This document shows, piece after piece, positions 32,556 through 44,793 of a DNA stretch of 54,994 nucleotides. Positions within the stretch are counted from its first letter, which is position 1. Every line of letters begins with the position of its first letter. The DNA comes from Candidatus Marithrix sp. Canyon 246 (GTDB taxonomy: Bacteria; Pseudomonadota; Gammaproteobacteria; Beggiatoales; Beggiatoaceae): positions 1-54,994 of the forward strand of contig NZ_MCBX01000039.1 in NCBI RefSeq assembly GCF_001723685.1. The letters are read 5' to 3'. The notes under the pieces are model-generated. The model was not told the origin of the DNA. It worked only from the letters and a program-made list of their open reading frames with translations, and ran no database searches. The translations under genes were made by a program, and so were the position numbers.

Positions 32556-33815
32556 TTAAGTTCTTTTGTAAATATATACTCTGTTAACTGCATTATTAGA
32601 TAGTTGCATAATTTCAATTATATAATCACCTAAACGTAAACTGGTACCTGCTTCTGGAATATCTTCTAAATAATCTAGAATTAAACCATTTATAGTTTTA
32701 GGACCTTTTGTAGGTAATTGCCAATTCATTTTACGATTTAATTCGCGTATAGTGCTACTACCATCAATAAACACGGAGCCATCTTTTTGTGGATCAATTT
32801 CTAAATTTAAAGCATCTGAATTCTTGGTAAATTCTCCAACTATTTCTTCCAGAATATGTTCCAGTGTCACTAAGCCTTGAATGTCACCATATTCATTTAC
32901 CACTAATCCTATACGTCGTTTATGTTGTTGAAAATTTAGAAGTTGTTTGTTTAAAACCGTACCTGTTGGAATAAAATAAGCAGGCATTGCTGTTTTTTCT
33001 AATATGTCTTTATTAAATTCTGGGTTTTTCATAACACCCAATAATTTTCTCAAATGTAGCACGCCTATTACATTATTTATATCACTCTTATACAATGGAA
33101 GACGAGTATGTCGAGCATTAACTATCTCTTCCATAATAATATCCAAAGGATCATCAAGATCAATACCGATAATTTCATGACTGGGTATCATAACATCTTC
33201 AACAGTAACCTTTTCTAAATCCAAAATGCTCAATAACATTTGTTGATGACTTTGTGGGATCATCCCTTTTGCTTCATTTACAACTGTACGTAATTCTTCA
33301 CTATTTAAACTTTGATTATTTGTTCCATCACTTTCAGAAAAGCCTAAAATTTTTAGTAAATTATTCGCAATATAATTAACTAACCATACTAATGGATATA
33401 AAATTTTTAGTAATGGTTGAATTATATATGAAACTGGAAATGCAATTTTTTCAGGATTACGCGCTGCAATAGTTTTAGGAGCAACTTCACTAATAATTAG
33501 AATTACCACTGTTAATAACAGTGCAGCAACTGCAATACCTGCTTGCCCCATTAATTCAATAGCAATCACGGTAGCAATTGAAGAAGCTAAAATATTAACA
33601 AAATTATTACCTAATAATATCACACCAATTAAACGATCTGGGCGTTTTAATAATTGACTTACACGCAATGCGCCATTATGTTTTTTTGATGCTAGATGAC
33701 GTAATTTATAACGATTAATCGCCATCATGCTTGTTTCAGAAGCAGAAAAAAATCCAGATAATAATATAAGAAAGACTAGTATGCCAAATAATATACTTAA
33801 AGGAATATGACTCAA
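32556..33815 (-). CDS. CNNM/CBS/CorC-domain membrane protein (YfjD/HlyC-CorC family)
   Basis: 419 residues; start TTG at 33813-33815, no ATG available in the frame. Residues 1-190 are the CNNM (DUF21) domain: LSGFFSASETSMMAINRYKL, LLGNNFVNILASS, SEVAPKTIAARNPEK. A CBS pair covers ~200-325 (VTVEDVMIPSHEI), and the CorC_HlyC domain ~335-415 ends it. Members are linked to Mg2+ or Co2+ export and to magnesium homeostasis. The gene lies after glmU with a terminator between and may have its own promoter. Confidence 0.85.
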   Translation of the reverse strand: MSHIPLSILFGILVFLILLSGFFSASETSMMAINRYKLRHLASKKHNGALRVSQLLKRPDRLIGVILLGNNFVNILASSIATVIAIELMGQAGIAVAALLLTVVILIISEVAPKTIAARNPEKIAFPVSYIIQPLLKILYPLVWLVNYIANNLLKILGFSESDGTNNQSLNSEELRTVVNEAKGMIPQSHQQMLLSILDLEKVTVEDVMIPSHEIIGIDLDDPLDIIMEEIVNARHTRLPLYKSDINNVIGVLHLRKLLGVMKNPEFNKDILEKTAMPAYFIPTGTVLNKQLLNFQQHKRRIGLVVNEYGDIQGLVTLEHILEEIVGEFTKNSDALNLEIDPQKDGSVFIDGSSTIRELNRKMNWQLPTKGPKTINGLILDYLEDIPEAGTSLRLGDYIIEIMQLSNNAVNRVYIYKRT

Positions 33816-33851
33816 GAAAAATAAACCAACATAGATGTTGTTAAAAGGTAG

Positions 33852-33883
33852 GAAATGTCTTGATTGTTAAAAATCAAGACATA
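33852..33883 (-). terminator. Hairpin terminator after glmU
   Basis: Arms TGTCTTGATT (33856-33865) and AATCAAGACA (33872-33881), followed on the minus strand by a short T-rich stretch. Ends the atp-glmU transcript; T-run weak. Confidence 0.55.
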
Positions 33884-33889
33884 AAAGAA

Positions 33890-35257
33890 CTATTTTTTAA
33901 TTGGGCGTTGCCAACCGGGTACAGAATTTTGAGGAGAACGACTCAAAGTTAAAGTATCATCTGGTGTATCTCGTGATATAGTAGAACCAGCACCAATGGT
34001 TGCGCCAGCACCAACTGTAACAGGTGCTATTAATTGGGTATCAGAACCTATAAATGCTTTATCACCAATGATGGTTTTATGTTTATTTGTGCCATCATAA
34101 TTACAAGTAATGGTTCCTGCACCAATATTCACTTCGCTTCCAATTTCAGTATCACCAATATAACTTAAATGATTAATTTTAGAACCTTTTGCTACAGTGG
34201 TTTTTTTCATTTCAACAAAATTGCCAATTTTGACATTTTCTGCTAAAACGGTACCGGGGCGTAAACGCGCTAATGGTCCAATTGTACAATTATCACCAAT
34301 TACAACGTTTTCTTCAATCACGCAGTTAGTTAAAATCTCTACACCATCACCAATAGTTGCGTTGCGTATAACACAATTAGAACCTATTTTAACCTTATTA
34401 CCTAGCTTAATATCGCCTTCAAATATAACATTGACATCAATTACTACATCATGCCCAGCCTCAACACTACCACGTATATCTATACGTGATGGATCATGTA
34501 ATGTGACACCATAATCCAGCATTAACTTATGAGCTTGTTGTTTTTGATATTGACGTTCTAATGTTGCTAATTGTACGCGATTATTAATCCCCATAACTTC
34601 ATATACATTATGCGCGGAACTAGTAAAAATAGGCATATTTTCCGCAACCGCTAATGAGACTATATCAGTCAGATAATATTCACCTTGAGCATTATCATTA
34701 TTTAATGATGATAACCAGCGACGTAAGTGATTAGCTGGAATTAGAAAAATACCACTATTAACTTCTTTAATTTGTTTAATAGTAGCATCAGCATCCTTTT
34801 CTTCAACAATACGTTCAACTTCGCCCGCTGCATTTCTGACAATACGTCCATAACCCTGTGGATTATCTAACTCCACAGTTAATATACCTAGACTATCCTT
34901 ATCAGCTTTTGAACATAAATCTTCAAGTGTAGCAGCAGTAATTAAAGGAACATCTCCACAAAGTACCAATACCATTGAATCATCAATAATATCAGGCATA
35001 GCTTGAGCAACAGCATGTCCAGTACCAAGTTGTTCCGCTTGATGTACCCAATTAATTGAAAATTCACTCAATGTTGCACGTACTTGATCACCTCCATGAC
35101 CATAAACAACATGCAAACTATGAGGTTGTAGAGCTAAAGCTCCATCAACTACATGACGAATTAAAGGTTTATTGGCGAGCGGATGCAATACTTTTGGTAA
35201 TTCAGAACGCATACGGCTACCAAGCCCAGCAGCTAATATTATTATAGATAAATTCAT
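33890..35257 (-). CDS. glmU: Bifunctional GlmU, UDP-GlcNAc synthesis
   Basis: 455 residues as in E. coli. N-terminal uridyltransferase: LAAGLGSRMRSELPKVLHPLANKP (residues 9-32) and VLCGDVPLI. From ~250 a left-handed beta-helix of hexapeptide repeats with GTITCNYDGTNKHKT and AFIGSDTQLIAPV, the acetyltransferase half. It acetylates GlcN-1-P and then adds UMP, making UDP-GlcNAc for peptidoglycan and LPS. It follows atpC by ten bases, the standard gammaproteobacterial order, and is probably co-transcribed. Confidence 0.96.
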   Translation of the reverse strand: MNLSIIILAAGLGSRMRSELPKVLHPLANKPLIRHVVDGALALQPHSLHVVYGHGGDQVRATLSEFSINWVHQAEQLGTGHAVAQAMPDIIDDSMVLVLCGDVPLITAATLEDLCSKADKDSLGILTVELDNPQGYGRIVRNAAGEVERIVEEKDADATIKQIKEVNSGIFLIPANHLRRWLSSLNNDNAQGEYYLTDIVSLAVAENMPIFTSSAHNVYEVMGINNRVQLATLERQYQKQQAHKLMLDYGVTLHDPSRIDIRGSVEAGHDVVIDVNVIFEGDIKLGNKVKIGSNCVIRNATIGDGVEILTNCVIEENVVIGDNCTIGPLARLRPGTVLAENVKIGNFVEMKKTTVAKGSKINHLSYIGDTEIGSEVNIGAGTITCNYDGTNKHKTIIGDKAFIGSDTQLIAPVTVGAGATIGAGSTISRDTPDDTLTLSRSPQNSVPGWQRPIKK

Positions 35258-35267
35258 GAAACTATTA

Positions 35268-35687
35268 TTATTTTATGTGACGTAATTTCTCAATAGCTCG
35301 TAATTCTAACATTGCTCTTGCTAATTCTGCTTGAGCAGTTGCCTGATCAAAACCTGATACTTTGGAATCTGCTAATATGCTTTCAGCATTGTCTTTTGCT
35401 TTTACAGCAGCAGCTTCATCCAGTTCTTTAGTACGTAAAGCAGTATCAGATAATATTGTTACCTTATCTGGTTGAACCTCTAACATACCGCCAGATATAT
35501 AAAAAGATTCCTCTGTATCATCTTTTTTAAGTCGGATAGAACCTTCTTTCAGCGGAGTCAACAAAGGTGTATGAAAAGGCATAATCCCTACTTCACCTTG
35601 TACCGCCGGTGCAATTACCATTTCTGCAAGTCCAGAAAAAATTGCAGCTTCTGCGCTGACTATATCAACATGAATTGTCATTGCCAT
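35268..35687 (-). CDS. atpC: ATP synthase epsilon subunit
   Basis: 139 residues: an N-terminal beta-sandwich ([51 protein letters not shown]) and two C-terminal helices ([15 protein letters not shown]). It belongs to the F1 stalk, turns with gamma and can inhibit ATP hydrolysis. ATG follows the atpD stop by twelve bases. Confidence 0.95.
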   Translation of the reverse strand: MAMTIHVDIVSAEAAIFSGLAEMVIAPAVQGEVGIMPFHTPLLTPLKEGSIRLKKDDTEESFYISGGMLEVQPDKVTILSDTALRTKELDEAAAVKAKDNAESILADSKVSGFDQATAQAELARAMLELRAIEKLRHIK

Positions 35688-35699
35688 GATATTGGCTCC

Positions 35700-37100
<1,401 letters not shown>

Positions 37101-37123
37101 TTAATATTCTTGTAATGTATGTT

Positions 37124-37987
37124 TTAGACTGCCGCAGCCCCACTAACTATTTCAGATAACTCTTGTGTAATTGCTGCTTGACGCGCCTTATTATAGGCTA
37201 ATTCCAAGTCACCAATTAAATCACCAGCATTATCTGAGGCACTTTTCATAGCAACCATACGGGCTGATTGTTCGCAAGCGATATTTTCAACTATAGCTTG
37301 ATAAACTAGTGATTCAACATAACGTATTAATAATGCTTCCAATACATCTTCAGCTGTAGGCTCATAAATATAATCCCAATGATGAACCAGCTTCTCATCT
37401 TTTTCATCTGCTGTAATTGGTACTATTTGTTGCACAGTTTGTTGCTGTGTCATAGTATTGATAAATTTATTATAAATAATGAAGAGTTTATCAATTTTAC
37501 CTTCATTATATTTATCTAACATGACTTTAACTGTACCAATAATATCCTCAAGCTTGGGGCGATCACCTAAATCACTAGCTTGTCCAATTATATTACTACT
37601 TAGTCTTCTAAAAAATCCTGCCGCTTTATTTCCAATGGTACATAAATCAACTTCAAAACCTTGGTCATTCCATTCTTTCATTGATGAAAGTGTAGTTTTG
37701 AATAAATTTGTATTTAAGCCGCCACATAAACCACGATCTGAAGAAACAATAATCACACCAACACGTTTAACTTCACGCGCTTCCATATAAGCATGTTTAT
37801 ATTCAGAATGAGCATATGCTAGATGATTAATAACTTGATGCATTTTGTTTGCATATGGACGTGAATGCTCCATTCTTTCTTGTGCGCGACGCATCTTACT
37901 GGCAGCAACCATTTCCATTGCACGGGTAATTTTTTGAGTATTTTTAACGCTAACTATTTTAGTGCGTATTTCTTTGCCACTTGCCAT
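37124..37987 (-). CDS. atpG: ATP synthase gamma subunit
   Basis: 287 residues. N-terminal helix [20 protein letters not shown] and C-terminal [40 protein letters not shown] are the conserved stalk helices. It is the rotor axle of F1. Note that in the usual operon it follows atpA directly; here a coiled-coil gene intervenes. Confidence 0.96.
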   Translation of the reverse strand: MASGKEIRTKIVSVKNTQKITRAMEMVAASKMRRAQERMEHSRPYANKMHQVINHLAYAHSEYKHAYMEAREVKRVGVIIVSSDRGLCGGLNTNLFKTTLSSMKEWNDQGFEVDLCTIGNKAAGFFRRLSSNIIGQASDLGDRPKLEDIIGTVKVMLDKYNEGKIDKLFIIYNKFINTMTQQQTVQQIVPITADEKDEKLVHHWDYIYEPTAEDVLEALLIRYVESLVYQAIVENIACEQSARMVAMKSASDNAGDLIGDLELAYNKARQAAITQELSEIVSGAAAV

Positions 37988-38003
37988 AATCTATTGTTTA
38001 TAA

Positions 38004-38795
38004 CTAGGTTTCTTTGATGTCATTGACTTTAAATTCCATTTGTTTGATTTCTGCAGCAAATTCATCTAATGATGATCCATGCACTTTCTCACCAAAAAAA
38101 TTATTAATTTTTGATACATCACCCATTTCAATCATTAGTTTTAATAGCCCAAAACGTTCATTAACTAATACATGTTCTCGTTTTGCAGAATTTAATGTTT
38201 GATTATAAAGTTGTTCTGATATAGAAGATAAACGCCTGCATACTTCAGCACTACGAAGTTTAGTGGCGATCATTCTTTCATTTTCAATTTCTTCCAAAAC
38301 TAAGCGCCATCTTTCTTGATGCCTAACTCTAGTTTCTGTTTTGGTATTTGAATCAGTATAAATTGCATCTAAATGCATCCATGTCCAATCTAAATAATTA
38401 CTGGGTAAACTCTGTTTTTTCTTTATATATTTTATTGTTTTTTGACAGGATTTAATGACAACTTTAACTTTGCTTTTTTGAATTTTAATTTCTTCTTCAA
38501 GCCGCATAACATCACCAATACATAGTTTATTTTCTTGATCGGAATTTTGTTGTTGCTTTGAACTAAATTCTATTACTTCTTGTAAAATTTCTGAGGCTTG
38601 TTCCTGCTTTTGTTCCATCTCAGTGAGATGTTTTTTTATCCTATCAATTCTACGTTGATTAGCAACATTTGCTAAGTTAATTATTCCCAGCAATTTCTCT
38701 AAGAATGTTGGATTAGCTCCTGCAATAATAGTTTGGTATAGATTGATATAATTTTTCGGTTGCTCTAACCTAGAAATTAATGTTTGTTTGGACAT
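38004..38795 (-). CDS. Unknown coiled-coil protein inside the ATP synthase operon
   Basis: 263 residues from ATG 38793-38795 (MSKQTLISRLEQ), preceded by AAGGA; an ATG nine codons earlier lies inside a palindrome and is less likely. Soluble, mostly helical: coiled coil ~50-80 (RRIDRIKKHLTEMEQKQEQA), ~85-130 and ~160-230, with a DWTWMHLDAIY stretch near 133-143. No signal peptide, no known domain. It lies between atpA and atpG with 16 bases to atpG, same strand, so it must be co-transcribed with the F1 genes. This slot is normally empty. Could be an F1-associated factor or an insertion that kept the operon in frame; no family similarity found by eye. Confidence 0.7.
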   Translation of the reverse strand: MSKQTLISRLEQPKNYINLYQTIIAGANPTFLEKLLGIINLANVANQRRIDRIKKHLTEMEQKQEQASEILQEVIEFSSKQQQNSDQENKLCIGDVMRLEEEIKIQKSKVKVVIKSCQKTIKYIKKKQSLPSNYLDWTWMHLDAIYTDSNTKTETRVRHQERWRLVLEEIENERMIATKLRSAEVCRRLSSISEQLYNQTLNSAKREHVLVNERFGLLKLMIEMGDVSKINNFFGEKVHGSSLDEFAAEIKQMEFKVNDIKET

Positions 38796-38809
38796 CACAA
38801 ATGATCCTT

Positions 38810-38835
38810 TTCTTAATCCCATATGGGATTAAGAA
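38810..38835. repeat. Perfect palindrome between atpA and the coiled-coil gene
   Basis: A 26-base perfect palindrome, arms TTCTTAATCCCAT / ATGGGATTAAGAA. No T-run follows on either strand, so it is not a standard terminator; an RNA processing or partial attenuation site is possible. Confidence 0.6.
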
Positions 38836-38847
38836 TTAGGGCATAAA

Positions 38848-40389
38848 TTACCAATTATAATTAGCTTTAAAATCTTCTAAAGCTTTTTTAAAGCCTTTAG
38901 TTATATCATCAGTATAATCGCCAGTGTCATTTACTTTTTGCAGCAATTCAGCATGTTGATTTGCCATATAACTATGTAATGCTTCTTCAAAAGCAACTAC
39001 TTTTTTGACTTCAACATCATCTAAATAACCTTCATTAGCCGCATATAAAGATACTGCCACTTCTGCTACTGTTAATGGTGAATATTGCTTTTGTTTCATT
39101 AACTCAGTGACTCTTTGACCACGTTCAATTTGTTGACGGGTTTTTTCATCTAAGTCAGAAGCAAATTGTGCAAAAGCTGCTAATTCACGATATTGCGCTA
39201 AATCTAAGCGAATACCGCCACCTAATTTTTTAATGATTTTGGTCTGAGCAGCTCCACCAACACGAGACACTGATAAACCAGCATTAATAGCTGGACGAAT
39301 ACCAGCATTAAATAAATCAGTTTCTAAGAAAATTTGCCCGTCAGTAATCGAAATCACATTAGTAGGCACAAAGGCTGATACGTCACCAGCTTGTGTTTCA
39401 ATTATTGGCAATGCTGTTAAGGATCCAGTTTTACCTTTTACTTCCCCATTGGTCATTTTCTCAACATAGTCAGCATTAACACGTGCTGCCCGTTCAAGTA
39501 AACGAGAATGTAGATAAAATACATCACCGGGATATGCTTCACGCCCGGGTGGACGACGTAATAACAATGATACTTGACGATAAGCCCAAGCTTGCTTGGT
39601 TAAATCATCATAAATAATCAAAGCATCTTCGCCGCGATCACGGAAATATTCACCCATTGCACAACCAGCATAAGGTGCAATAAATTGCATAGATGCAGGA
39701 TCAGAAGCATTAGCAGCAACTATAATGGTGTGTGCCATTGCATCATGTTCTTCTAACTTTTGAACTACATTAGCTACTGATGATGCTTTTTGACCTACAG
39801 CCACATAGATACATTTTATGCCTGTGCCTTTTTGGTTGATTATAGTATCAATCGCTAAAGCAGTTTTACCAGTTTGACGATCACCAATGATTAATTCACG
39901 TTGTCCACGTCCAACAGGTACCATTGCGTCGATAGCTTTAATACCAGTTTGTACCGGTTCATTAACTGATTTACGACTAATAACCCCCGGTGCAATTCGT
40001 TCTAAAGGCAGACTATCATTAGTGTCAACAGCCCCTTTACCATCTATAGGATTACCTAAAGAATTAACAACACGACCCAATAAGGCTTCACCTACAGGAA
40101 CTTCTAAAATACGACCAGTTGACTGAACTTTATCACCTTCAGTCAAGTGTTCATAAGAACCTAATACAACAGCACCAACTGAATCTCGTTCTAAGTTAAG
40201 TGCCATTCCAAAAGAACCACCGGGAAATTCAAGCATTTCTCCCTGTAGTGCATCAGCAAGTCCGTGAATACGGACAATACCATCACTGATACTGACAATG
40301 GAACCTTCACTGCGTGATTCCGTGTCTAATTCATAATTTTGAATTTTCCTTTTAATTAATTCGCTAATTTCAGAGGAATTCAATTGCAT
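38848..40389 (-). CDS. atpA: ATP synthase alpha subunit
   Basis: 513 residues, the E. coli length. P-loop [15 protein letters not shown] near 170-184, [39 protein letters not shown]-type motif near 268-297, and the signature [17 protein letters not shown]. Non-catalytic nucleotide-binding subunit of F1. ATG follows atpH by 16 bases. Confidence 0.97.
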   Translation of the reverse strand: MQLNSSEISELIKRKIQNYELDTESRSEGSIVSISDGIVRIHGLADALQGEMLEFPGGSFGMALNLERDSVGAVVLGSYEHLTEGDKVQSTGRILEVPVGEALLGRVVNSLGNPIDGKGAVDTNDSLPLERIAPGVISRKSVNEPVQTGIKAIDAMVPVGRGQRELIIGDRQTGKTALAIDTIINQKGTGIKCIYVAVGQKASSVANVVQKLEEHDAMAHTIIVAANASDPASMQFIAPYAGCAMGEYFRDRGEDALIIYDDLTKQAWAYRQVSLLLRRPPGREAYPGDVFYLHSRLLERAARVNADYVEKMTNGEVKGKTGSLTALPIIETQAGDVSAFVPTNVISITDGQIFLETDLFNAGIRPAINAGLSVSRVGGAAQTKIIKKLGGGIRLDLAQYRELAAFAQFASDLDEKTRQQIERGQRVTELMKQKQYSPLTVAEVAVSLYAANEGYLDDVEVKKVVAFEEALHSYMANQHAELLQKVNDTGDYTDDITKGFKKALEDFKANYNW

Positions 40390-40405
40390 TGTATATTTTC
40401 TCGCT

Positions 40406-40942
40406 TTAACGGCTTAATTCGGTGGTTAATTGTTGAAAACGTCCTTTAATCGACATATCGATAATTTGATCACCTGTACGAATTAACCAACCTCCTAAAA
40501 GGCTTTCATCAATTGTCTGGTCAATTTCAACGGTTTTACCGAAACGTTGTTGTAAAACGTCTTTTATATTTTCTATTTGTGCGTCATGAAGCGGATATGG
40601 TGACGCTATTTCCACTGTGATATATCCTTGATGTTCAGCTTTTAAATGTTGATATTGAGTAAATAATGACGGTATAATAGCTAACCGCTTATTTTCAATA
40701 ATCATTTTAAGCAAATTTTTGCCAGCTTCACTTAATTGACCTTCACAAATATCTAACCAGATATTGGTCAAGGTCATTTTATCTACATGTGGATTACTAA
40801 TTACTTCAACCATCATTGGATCTTTAACAACAGCAGCTAATAAATTTAAATTAGCTGACCATTGATCAATATTATCCGCTTCCACTGCTAATTCAAAAAC
40901 AGCTTCAGCATATGGACGCGCTAAACTTGTAAGTTCTGCCAT
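40406..40942 (-). CDS. atpH: ATP synthase delta subunit
   Basis: 178 residues: [14 protein letters not shown] at the start and the C-terminal [20 protein letters not shown] motif of OSCP/delta. It joins F1 to the peripheral stalk. Eight bases after atpF. Confidence 0.95.
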   Translation of the reverse strand: MAELTSLARPYAEAVFELAVEADNIDQWSANLNLLAAVVKDPMMVEVISNPHVDKMTLTNIWLDICEGQLSEAGKNLLKMIIENKRLAIIPSLFTQYQHLKAEHQGYITVEIASPYPLHDAQIENIKDVLQQRFGKTVEIDQTIDESLLGGWLIRTGDQIIDMSIKGRFQQLTTELSR

Positions 40943-40950
40943 AAGTGAAC

Positions 40951-41421
40951 CTATAGAGCTTTAACCATTTTATTGAGGAATTCATCATGAGCTGCTGAAT
41001 CAATTTCACGCTCTAAAATTTTTTCCGCACCTGCTAATGCTAAATGTACAACTTGTGTACGCAAATTTTCCTTTGCACGATGACTTTCTTGTTCAATTTC
41101 AGTACGAGCAATTTCTAATTGATGCTCACCTTCAACACGTGCTTTTTGTTTTGAGTCTTCAATAATTTGACTAGCTTGTTTATGAGCATTAGCTACAATT
41201 TCCATTGCATCTTGTTTAGCTTCACGTAAGCGTTCAGACGCTCCTTTTGCTGCTAATTCTAAATCATGTTGACCCCGTTCAGCCGCTGCTAAACCATCAG
41301 CAATCCGGTTAGAACGTTCTTCCATCATCTGAATGATGGGGTACCATAAAAATTTACTTATGAACCAGACTAACACAATAAATGTGAGAATCTGTCCAAA
41401 CAGAGTGATCGTGATACTCAC
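40951..41421 (-). CDS. atpF: ATP synthase b subunit
   Basis: 156 residues: one N-terminal membrane helix ([20 protein letters not shown]) and a long hydrophilic helix ([20 protein letters not shown]...). Peripheral stalk dimer. Only one b gene, so no b/b' pair of phototroph type. Confidence 0.95.
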   Translation of the reverse strand: MSITITLFGQILTFIVLVWFISKFLWYPIIQMMEERSNRIADGLAAAERGQHDLELAAKGASERLREAKQDAMEIVANAHKQASQIIEDSKQKARVEGEHQLEIARTEIEQESHRAKENLRTQVVHLALAGAEKILEREIDSAAHDEFLNKMVKAL

Positions 41422-41433
41422 ATTAAACCCCGT

Positions 41434-41727
41434 TTAACCGCCGATAGCAGATTTTACTGCACCAATAAATGGATTGGCAAAAACAAACCACATAGCCATA
41501 CCTAATACAATCATAGGAAATGCTTCAACTAAACCGCCACTAAATAACATTTGTACCATTAATTGTGGTCTCATTTCAGGTTGTCTAGCAATACCTTCTA
41601 AGTATTTTGCACAAATTAAAGCCCAGCCAACTGCTGAACCAAAACCAGCAGCGGCTAACATAATACCAACAGTAATAGCGGTAGAACTATAAAGTTCTGT
41701 AATCATCTGAGGGGTTACTTCTGTCAT
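41434..41727 (-). CDS. atpE: ATP synthase c subunit
   Basis: 97 residues with two membrane helices and the polar loop ARQPE. The ion-binding residue is E68 (GLVEAFPMI). The polar residues needed for Na+ coordination (Gln in helix 1, E-Ser/Thr in helix 2) are not seen, so protons are the likely ion. It has an N-terminal extension of about ten residues compared with E. coli. Confidence 0.95.
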   Translation of the reverse strand: MTEVTPQMITELYSSTAITVGIMLAAAGFGSAVGWALICAKYLEGIARQPEMRPQLMVQMLFSGGLVEAFPMIVLGMAMWFVFANPFIGAVKSAIGG

Positions 41728-41752
41728 TCAATAGTCTCCTTGTAATTTTGAA

Positions 41753-42890
<1,138 letters not shown>

Positions 42891-42893
42891 AAA

Positions 42894-44792
42894 TTAGATT
42901 TTTTTACTAGTTTTAATATTGAATTCAATTTCTTGGCGTACTGATTGGTTTTTACCCCAACAGATTTCAATCCATGCTTTAATTGGACGTTCTGAATTGA
43001 AATCATTAATTTCACTAATGACATTAGTATCAAAATATACATAAATTGAACGATTGTGTGTAATTTTTTGTTTTATATCACGTACTAATCTTAAACTTTG
43101 TGAACGTGTTTCTTGAGCAAAGCCTAAAGCAATAACTCCTTTATTAACAATTATTCCATAATCAGATAATTTTTTATATAAAAGTGATATTGTGGCTTTA
43201 TGATGGGGTTGTCTGACCATGATTAAAGAAAGAGGCCATATAAATTTACCTGTATTTTCTAAAGTTATTTTACCTAAACAAGTAGGTGCTATTGGTTTTT
43301 GGTCAAGTTCTACATCGTCTTTTTGATTCCATTTTAATATAGGTTGAAATGGATATTGGGTATAATATATTAATACATATATAATTGTAATTATAAAGAT
43401 TATTATTATTAATATATATATAGATTGTATCCAAAAGACTCTAGTCGCTTCTATACGTTTTTTTGCAACAGTTTGAGTTAATCCATTTACATCACTTTTT
43501 ATCCATTGATTTACTAATTGTTGATTATTCAATGTCATGGCAGGAAAAATATTATTTGCAGCAATTGTGAATACAGGAGCATCGCTAATTTTAATTTTCT
43601 GCCATGCAGTTTTTATGATGTTTGATTTAGTAATATCGCGTGTTTCATGAAATGAAATTTGAAACAACATCGAATTTAGTTTGATTGAAGATTCAACAGG
43701 AATAGTTAGAAGTTCAGGGCGAATTTCTTTAAATACAGGTAGCTGAATACCTGTGCTTTGTTTTATGCAAGACTTACATTTATCAAAGTAGATTATTGTT
43801 TTTAATGAAGATTGTTCAGGTGGAAATAATTTTCCTTTATCATCAATGAATTTAATTTCCATTTTGTAATGATCTAATGCTTTGGATTTTTTTACTGTAA
43901 TTATTGATTCTGTTACAGGAATCATACGTAATTTTTCAGAAGAAATTGCTAAAGGTTCTAATTGAACTTGTTTAGGCATATCAATATAAGAATTAAGTTC
44001 TGCTTGAAATGGAGAATCAAATTCTGTGATTCTAAATGTTAAGGGAAACGCCTTTCCAAGTATATGTTCATTTTCCTTACGCCCTCCTCGTAAAAAACGA
44101 TTACGTACACTATTACGCAATGTAAAAATATCATTTTTAGATTTTCTTAAATTAAAAGTTTTTCTGATTGGTTTTATTAATTTTAGTACTTTTTGTTTGT
44201 CTTTCATTCTTTTATATAGAAAAGAAGATAATTCTTTTCTAGGGCTTTTTTCCGTTTTATAACGTTCATTACTTAATAATAATACGAAGGTTCTGGAGGC
44301 AGAAAAAGCTAAATCAGCTTGATTTTGCACAGAGGAAATAATTAGAGATTCTGCGGTAAAAACTGGGGCAGTAAAACTTTTAAAACGGCATGGTTTTTTT
44401 AAGGTTTTTTTCAAAAATTGGCGAAATCTGGATTTGGTAAAATTTCTATTAGCAACTTTTTGCCAATAAAACAGATCTTCAGGTAAGACTGAGAATGAAT
44501 GTTGAGCTTGACATTGTTTAGATGATTTTTTATTTATTCCAAAGAAAACTAAGGATATATAATCAATTTTAGGTTTATATGTAGGTAGTCTGCTACCTAC
44601 GCCTTGTTTTTTGTGAACACCATCAAATAAAATTGCTGGCAGACTTTGAATCATTCTATTGGTATGAGTTTTAAGTGTCTTAGAATCATCAATGAGTATA
44701 ATAAAGTGTGTACTTTCTGATGCTTCTGTTTCAGTATTAGCGAGTGATATAGTAGTTATAGTTAATAATATTATGGCAATAAAAATACGCAT
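42894..44792 (-). CDS. Exported/membrane vWA-like protein upstream of atpI
   Basis: 632 residues from ATG 44790-44792 (MRIFIAIILL); an ATG six codons earlier would overlap the CHAT gene by seventeen bases. Signal peptide 1-18 (ends SLAN). FIILIDDSKTLKTH near 28-41 begins a vWA-like domain, but the MIDAS reads DDSKT and not DxSxS. A 550-ish region with a KCKSC pair follows, and one membrane helix lies near 462-483 (YILIIIIFIITIIYVLIYYT). The ~150 residues after it are beta-rich and would be cytoplasmic (WKIC... type). Lies between the CHAT gene and atpI. Function unknown. Confidence 0.55.
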   Translation of the reverse strand: MRIFIAIILLTITTISLANTETEASESTHFIILIDDSKTLKTHTNRMIQSLPAILFDGVHKKQGVGSRLPTYKPKIDYISLVFFGINKKSSKQCQAQHSFSVLPEDLFYWQKVANRNFTKSRFRQFLKKTLKKPCRFKSFTAPVFTAESLIISSVQNQADLAFSASRTFVLLLSNERYKTEKSPRKELSSFLYKRMKDKQKVLKLIKPIRKTFNLRKSKNDIFTLRNSVRNRFLRGGRKENEHILGKAFPLTFRITEFDSPFQAELNSYIDMPKQVQLEPLAISSEKLRMIPVTESIITVKKSKALDHYKMEIKFIDDKGKLFPPEQSSLKTIIYFDKCKSCIKQSTGIQLPVFKEIRPELLTIPVESSIKLNSMLFQISFHETRDITKSNIIKTAWQKIKISDAPVFTIAANNIFPAMTLNNQQLVNQWIKSDVNGLTQTVAKKRIEATRVFWIQSIYILIIIIFIITIIYVLIYYTQYPFQPILKWNQKDDVELDQKPIAPTCLGKITLENTGKFIWPLSLIMVRQPHHKATISLLYKKLSDYGIIVNKGVIALGFAQETRSQSLRLVRDIKQKITHNRSIYVYFDTNVISEINDFNSERPIKAWIEICWGKNQSVRQEIEFNIKTSKKI

Positions 44793-44793
44793 T

